From an uncultured Spirochaetaceae bacterium (GTDB lineage Bacteria > Spirochaetota > Spirochaetia > Treponematales > Treponemataceae): a DNA stretch of 52,402 nucleotides. The DNA lies in assembly GCA_902783155.1 (NCBI GenBank), contig CACZPR010000026.1:1-52402 (forward strand). Reading direction: 5' to 3'. Below the pieces are notes generated by a model that saw only the letters and a list, made by a program, of their open reading frames with translations, was not told the origin of the DNA and made no database searches. This document shows, piece by piece, positions 50,024-52,402 of this stretch. Within the stretch, counting starts at the first letter, position 1. Each line of letters starts with the position of its first letter. The translations under genes and the position numbers were made by a program.

Positions 50024-50305
50024 TTATGCAAAGCATGCAAGCTCTACATTTTCGGGCTCATGCTGAAAGTCCTGCCACAAAGTAAGCTTCATCTGCATTG
50101 TCATCCAACTTTCGGGACTCGTGCTTGTGGCCTTTGCAATTCTAATCGCCATCTCTGGACTTAATGATGATTTCTCATTTACAAATTCAGAAAGTGTCTT
50201 CCTTGTAACACCCAGCATTTTTGCGGCATCTGTGATGTTTATTCCTAGAGGTTCAAGAACATCTTTCAAGAAAACTTCTCCTGGATGTGTCGGTTCTCTA
50301 ATCAT
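50024..50305 (-). CDS. higA: HigA-family antitoxin
   Basis: The 93-aa product starts at 50305 (MIREPTHPGEVF) with AGGAG upstream. The start THPGEVFLKDVLEPLGI is the classic HigA opening and is followed by an XRE-type helix-turn-helix (ITDAAKMLGVTRKTLSEFVN) and SPEMAIRIAKATSTSPESW. HigA binds its toxin HigB and represses the higBA operon. Here its toxin gene is only a remnant, so it is an orphan antitoxin. Its ATG overlaps the remnant's stop codon, the normal higBA layout. Confidence 0.93.
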   Translation of the reverse strand: MIREPTHPGEVFLKDVLEPLGINITDAAKMLGVTRKTLSEFVNEKSSLSPEMAIRIAKATSTSPESWMTMQMKLTLWQDFQHEPENVELACFA

Positions 50306-50419
50306 AATATTTCTCCTGGTGATAATCTTGGTAGTCAACAAGAATTGCATCTTGTCCTTCAAAATAGACGTTTTTCTTCTGCGATTTTGCTCCATAAAAT
50401 CCACCAAAGATGGACGTGT
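50298..50419 (-). pseudogene. higB: 3' remnant of a HigB toxin gene
   Basis: The frame that ends at 50298 reads NVYFEGQDAILVDYQDYHQ then EKYYD-stop. The piece FEGQDAILVDYQDYH matches the usual HigB C-terminus (F.dGdAy.V.y.DYH), and the stop overlaps the higA start as in intact operons. About 40 codons upstream the frame runs straight into the stop of the PAS-GGDEF gene, so the first half of the toxin, including its start, is gone. No ribosome site or start remains. Confidence 0.75.
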
Positions 50420-51754
50420 TTATTCTTGAATTATGATTCCGCCAAAATATTCAGGGTCTCCGTTGCTGTCGGTCAGAATGAAACCTCTGGTCATAAGCGG
50501 CACGTATGTTCCGTCCGCCTTTTTTGCTCTGTAGGTAATTGGGACAAGTTCTGCCGTATTGCTGAGTGCTATATCCACTGCCTCCCTGTAAATTTTGATG
50601 TCATCTGGATGAACCTGTTCCTGCCAGAAACTGTCCGCATGGTACATATATTCCGAGCGCATTCCAAAATCATCAACGAGCGAAAGAGACCATCGTGAAA
50701 AATCATAGTGCATGTCATCCAGGTATACATATCCGCCGCCTGACACAGTGTATAATGCTCCGAAAAGACCGTCGAGCTGCCGCTTTCTTTCGTCTGGAAT
50801 CGGAACGTCTATGGTCTCCATTTTTCTGTAGTCGTCTTTTATGCGCATTGCCTTCAAATCTTTTTTGTTTTCATACATAAAGTGGTCGGCGCGTTCAAAT
50901 ACTTTTGAAAAACTGTCATCGGTTCCAGGCTCATAAACCGCCAGTCCTGTAGCAACAACCGGTCCCGTGCGTGTGCGTCCATTCGTGATGGTCTCTTCCC
51001 TCAGTTTTTTAAGAAGGTAGTCACGCCTTTCGTAGTCACGTCCGCTTATGACCACAACAAATTCATCTCCGCCGACTCTGAACACGGGGCTGTGGATGAA
51101 TGCGTTGCAAATCATGCGGCTTGTCCTCTGTATCGCTTCGTCACCAAAGTTGTGTCCGCGCGTGTCGTTGATGTGCTTCAAGTCGTTCATGTCGCACATA
51201 ATGACTCCGAATGCAAAATCATTGGTTCCAGATTTTATCTTCTCGTCAATGGTTTCAACGTATTCCTTGAATGCCTTTTTGTTCCGAACACCGGTCAAAT
51301 CATCAAGACGGGCCATGCGTTCGGCTGACTCCAGATTTCTTTCCTGCTCCTCTTTCTGGCGGAATTCCTCTTCAATGTTTTCAAGACAGCTTACAATATA
51401 TTTTTTGTCTTCGCAGAGATATTCGCTGTGCCGCATGTGTATGATTTTCCCGCCAACAATCAAGCGGTAGACCACGAAATATGGCTCGCCGTTGGAAAGC
51501 CGGTTCAACATCAGTGCCTTGTCATAGATTTGGTTCACAAGCTCAAGGTCACCCGGGTGAATGCATTTTTGGGCATTTTTTCTTGAGTCAGCAAAAAAGT
51601 TTTCACCCTCTTTTGGAATCTTCATGGCCTCGAATTCCTGCATGGCAACGATTTCCGTGTAGCGGCCTGATTCAATATCGACGTAATAAACGCTGTCGTA
51701 ATGCTTTGTCAGAGTAAGTGCAATCTGGTTTAATATATTCTCTCTCTCGTCCAT
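50420..51754 (-). CDS. Cytoplasmic PAS-GGDEF-PAS diguanylate cyclase
   Basis: The 444-aa protein has no membrane helix. Residues about 1-130 look like a PAS_3-type domain (YYVDIESGRYTEI ... IHPGDLELV), then a linker, a GGDEF domain (about 150-310; MARLDDLTGVRNKKAF, RVGGDEF at 226-232) and a second PAS_3-type domain (about 330-444; SRWSLSLVDDFGM, VHPDDIKIYREAV). The active-site motif is intact. The position of the inhibitory RxxD site is occupied by other residues, so product feedback is not expected. Ribosome site TAGGAG. The ligand of the PAS domains is unknown. The gene borders the higB remnant. Confidence 0.9.
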   Translation of the reverse strand: MDERENILNQIALTLTKHYDSVYYVDIESGRYTEIVAMQEFEAMKIPKEGENFFADSRKNAQKCIHPGDLELVNQIYDKALMLNRLSNGEPYFVVYRLIVGGKIIHMRHSEYLCEDKKYIVSCLENIEEEFRQKEEQERNLESAERMARLDDLTGVRNKKAFKEYVETIDEKIKSGTNDFAFGVIMCDMNDLKHINDTRGHNFGDEAIQRTSRMICNAFIHSPVFRVGGDEFVVVISGRDYERRDYLLKKLREETITNGRTRTGPVVATGLAVYEPGTDDSFSKVFERADHFMYENKKDLKAMRIKDDYRKMETIDVPIPDERKRQLDGLFGALYTVSGGGYVYLDDMHYDFSRWSLSLVDDFGMRSEYMYHADSFWQEQVHPDDIKIYREAVDIALSNTAELVPITYRAKKADGTYVPLMTRGFILTDSNGDPEYFGGIIIQE

Positions 51755-51863
51755 ATTCTCTCCTAGATTTTTGCAATAAAAACTTACCTAACCTTAATAA
51801 TATATTATATTTTGATATAATTCTAGGGAGATTTAGGGAATTTGAGTTAAAGGTTTGGTTTCA

Positions 51864-52089
51864 TCAGGATTTTATGTTATAACTTTTGGGCTTCAGGGCT
51901 TTTTCCCTTGAAACAAAATGTTCGGCATTATCCCAGAGGAGCAGTGTAAAACCAGTTCTTGAATTTTATTTTGTAAGCATTAGCCAATCCAAAAACTGCA
52001 AGCTCGCAAGAAGATAATGAAGAAAGGTCTAAATCAGGAGAATAAACATATGCATTAATGGTATAAACAATCTTTTTGAATAACTTCAT
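51864..52089 (-). pseudogene. Small gene broken by a frameshift
   Basis: A strong ribosome site (AGGAGGAG, nine bases upstream) precedes ATG at 52089. The frame gives 53 residues (MKLFKKIVYTINAYVYS ... FKNWFYTAPLG) and stops at 51928. In another frame protein-like sequence continues at once (LLLWDNAEHFVSREKALK) to a stop at 51864. A one- or two-base indel near 51950 would restore about 75 residues. I do not recognise the protein. If the early stop is real, the CDS is 51928..52089. Confidence 0.5.
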
Positions 52090-52129
52090 TTTTTTTTCTC
52101 CTCCTTATTCATTTAAGCTGGATTTTCAA

Positions 52130-52402
52130 TCATCCGATAATGCTTTCCAAAATTTCCATGTCCTTGAAATTCATAAAGACTTCGGCTCTGCCATCATTAA
52201 ACAAAAACAAATATCTGCCATCATCAATTTCGTAATAACCTTCCTGCTCTTTTGAATCACCTTTTATTTTTTTTATCTTATGATTTTTTAAGATAATGGA
52301 TGTTTTTTCAATATAATACATCAGCATATAATGAAAACTGTCCGGGTCATATTTTCTTTCTCCAAAAAAAACTAATTCGTTTTCTTTTAAGAGATTAAAG
52401 AA
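52130..52402 (-). CDS. Small hypothetical protein, N-terminus cut off by the window edge
   Basis: The frame stays open from the stop at 52130 to the last base of the window, so the start lies outside; the visible 90 residues begin FFNLLKENELVFFGERK. The ATG at 52327 is inside the gene. The sequence is AT-rich, charged and aromatic (GYYEIDDGRYLFLFNDGRAEV, in part) with no membrane helix. Its stop is 40 bases upstream of the small broken gene, which has its own ribosome site. Not recognised. Confidence 0.55.
   Translation of the reverse strand, partial: FFNLLKENELVFFGERKYDPDSFHYMLMYYIEKTSIILKNHKIKKIKGDSKEQEGYYEIDDGRYLFLFNDGRAEVFMNFKDMEILESIIG

Overview
The window looks like a chromosomal segment of a host-associated spirochaete, most likely a gut or rumen Treponema. 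This is inferred from gene style: relaxed-lipobox lipoproteins, secreted beta-rich proteins, a CHASE2 adenylate cyclase beside a FecR-like protein, UPF0210, DUF2804-like and proABC genes, and several proteins I could not place in any family. No rRNA, tRNA, CRISPR array, insertion sequence or prophage is evident. Most genes have clear AGGAGG-type ribosome sites and sigma70-type promoters.

Layout. (1) 1-15548, plus strand: the 3' part of an acidic, Thr-rich, membrane-anchored protein, a giant (about 3300 aa) lipoprotein of repeated Ig-like modules with an additional C-terminal membrane anchor, a secreted FecR-like protein, a CHASE2 adenylate cyclase and a DUF308-type membrane protein. (2) 15597-18715, minus: two cytoplasmic proteins (one unrecognised, one DUF2804-like). 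(3) 18861-21857, plus: UPF0210/DUF711, a GNAT acetyltransferase and a Cof-type HAD phosphatase. (4) 21881-25377, minus: an unrecognised gene, then proA, proB and proC, apparently one proline operon with a leaderless first gene. (5) 25443-33596, minus: an AlgI/DHHW O-acetylation pair, a Fic protein, glutamate dehydrogenase, and a TRAP-type binding lipoprotein overlapping a diguanylate cyclase gene. (6) 33769-36660: membrane proteins, a decayed gene, and a membrane protein ending in a LuxR-like HTH followed by a secreted beta-barrel-like protein. (7) 36675-46326: an accessory region with secreted proteins, small lipoproteins, a SUMF1-domain protein, a putative GNAT toxin-antitoxin pair, a frameshifted DUF4143 ATPase and a membrane protein/histidine kinase/response regulator operon. 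(8) 46341-51754, minus: a heterodimeric ABC exporter, an orphan HigA antitoxin with the tail of its lost HigB toxin, and a PAS-GGDEF-PAS protein. The right edge holds a frameshifted small ORF and a truncated gene.

The most striking signal is in region 7. Four promoters (37709, 38430, 40955, 43796) are each preceded by two or three copies of a palindrome, AGTGAGTTAACTCACT, at a 23-bp pitch (24 bp in one case). In all four the copy nearest the promoter is centred the same distance (30.5 bp) before the -10 box, at about -42 relative to the predicted start. The core GTGA-N6-TCAC is the geometry of a CRP/FNR-family class II activator site. The genes behind these promoters are three lipoproteins (two of them copies of one duplicated cassette that includes operator, gene and terminator) and the two-component operon, so they look like a small local regulon. 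Cyclic-nucleotide and c-di-GMP signalling genes elsewhere in the window (one adenylate cyclase, two diguanylate cyclases) make a second-messenger link conceivable but unproven.
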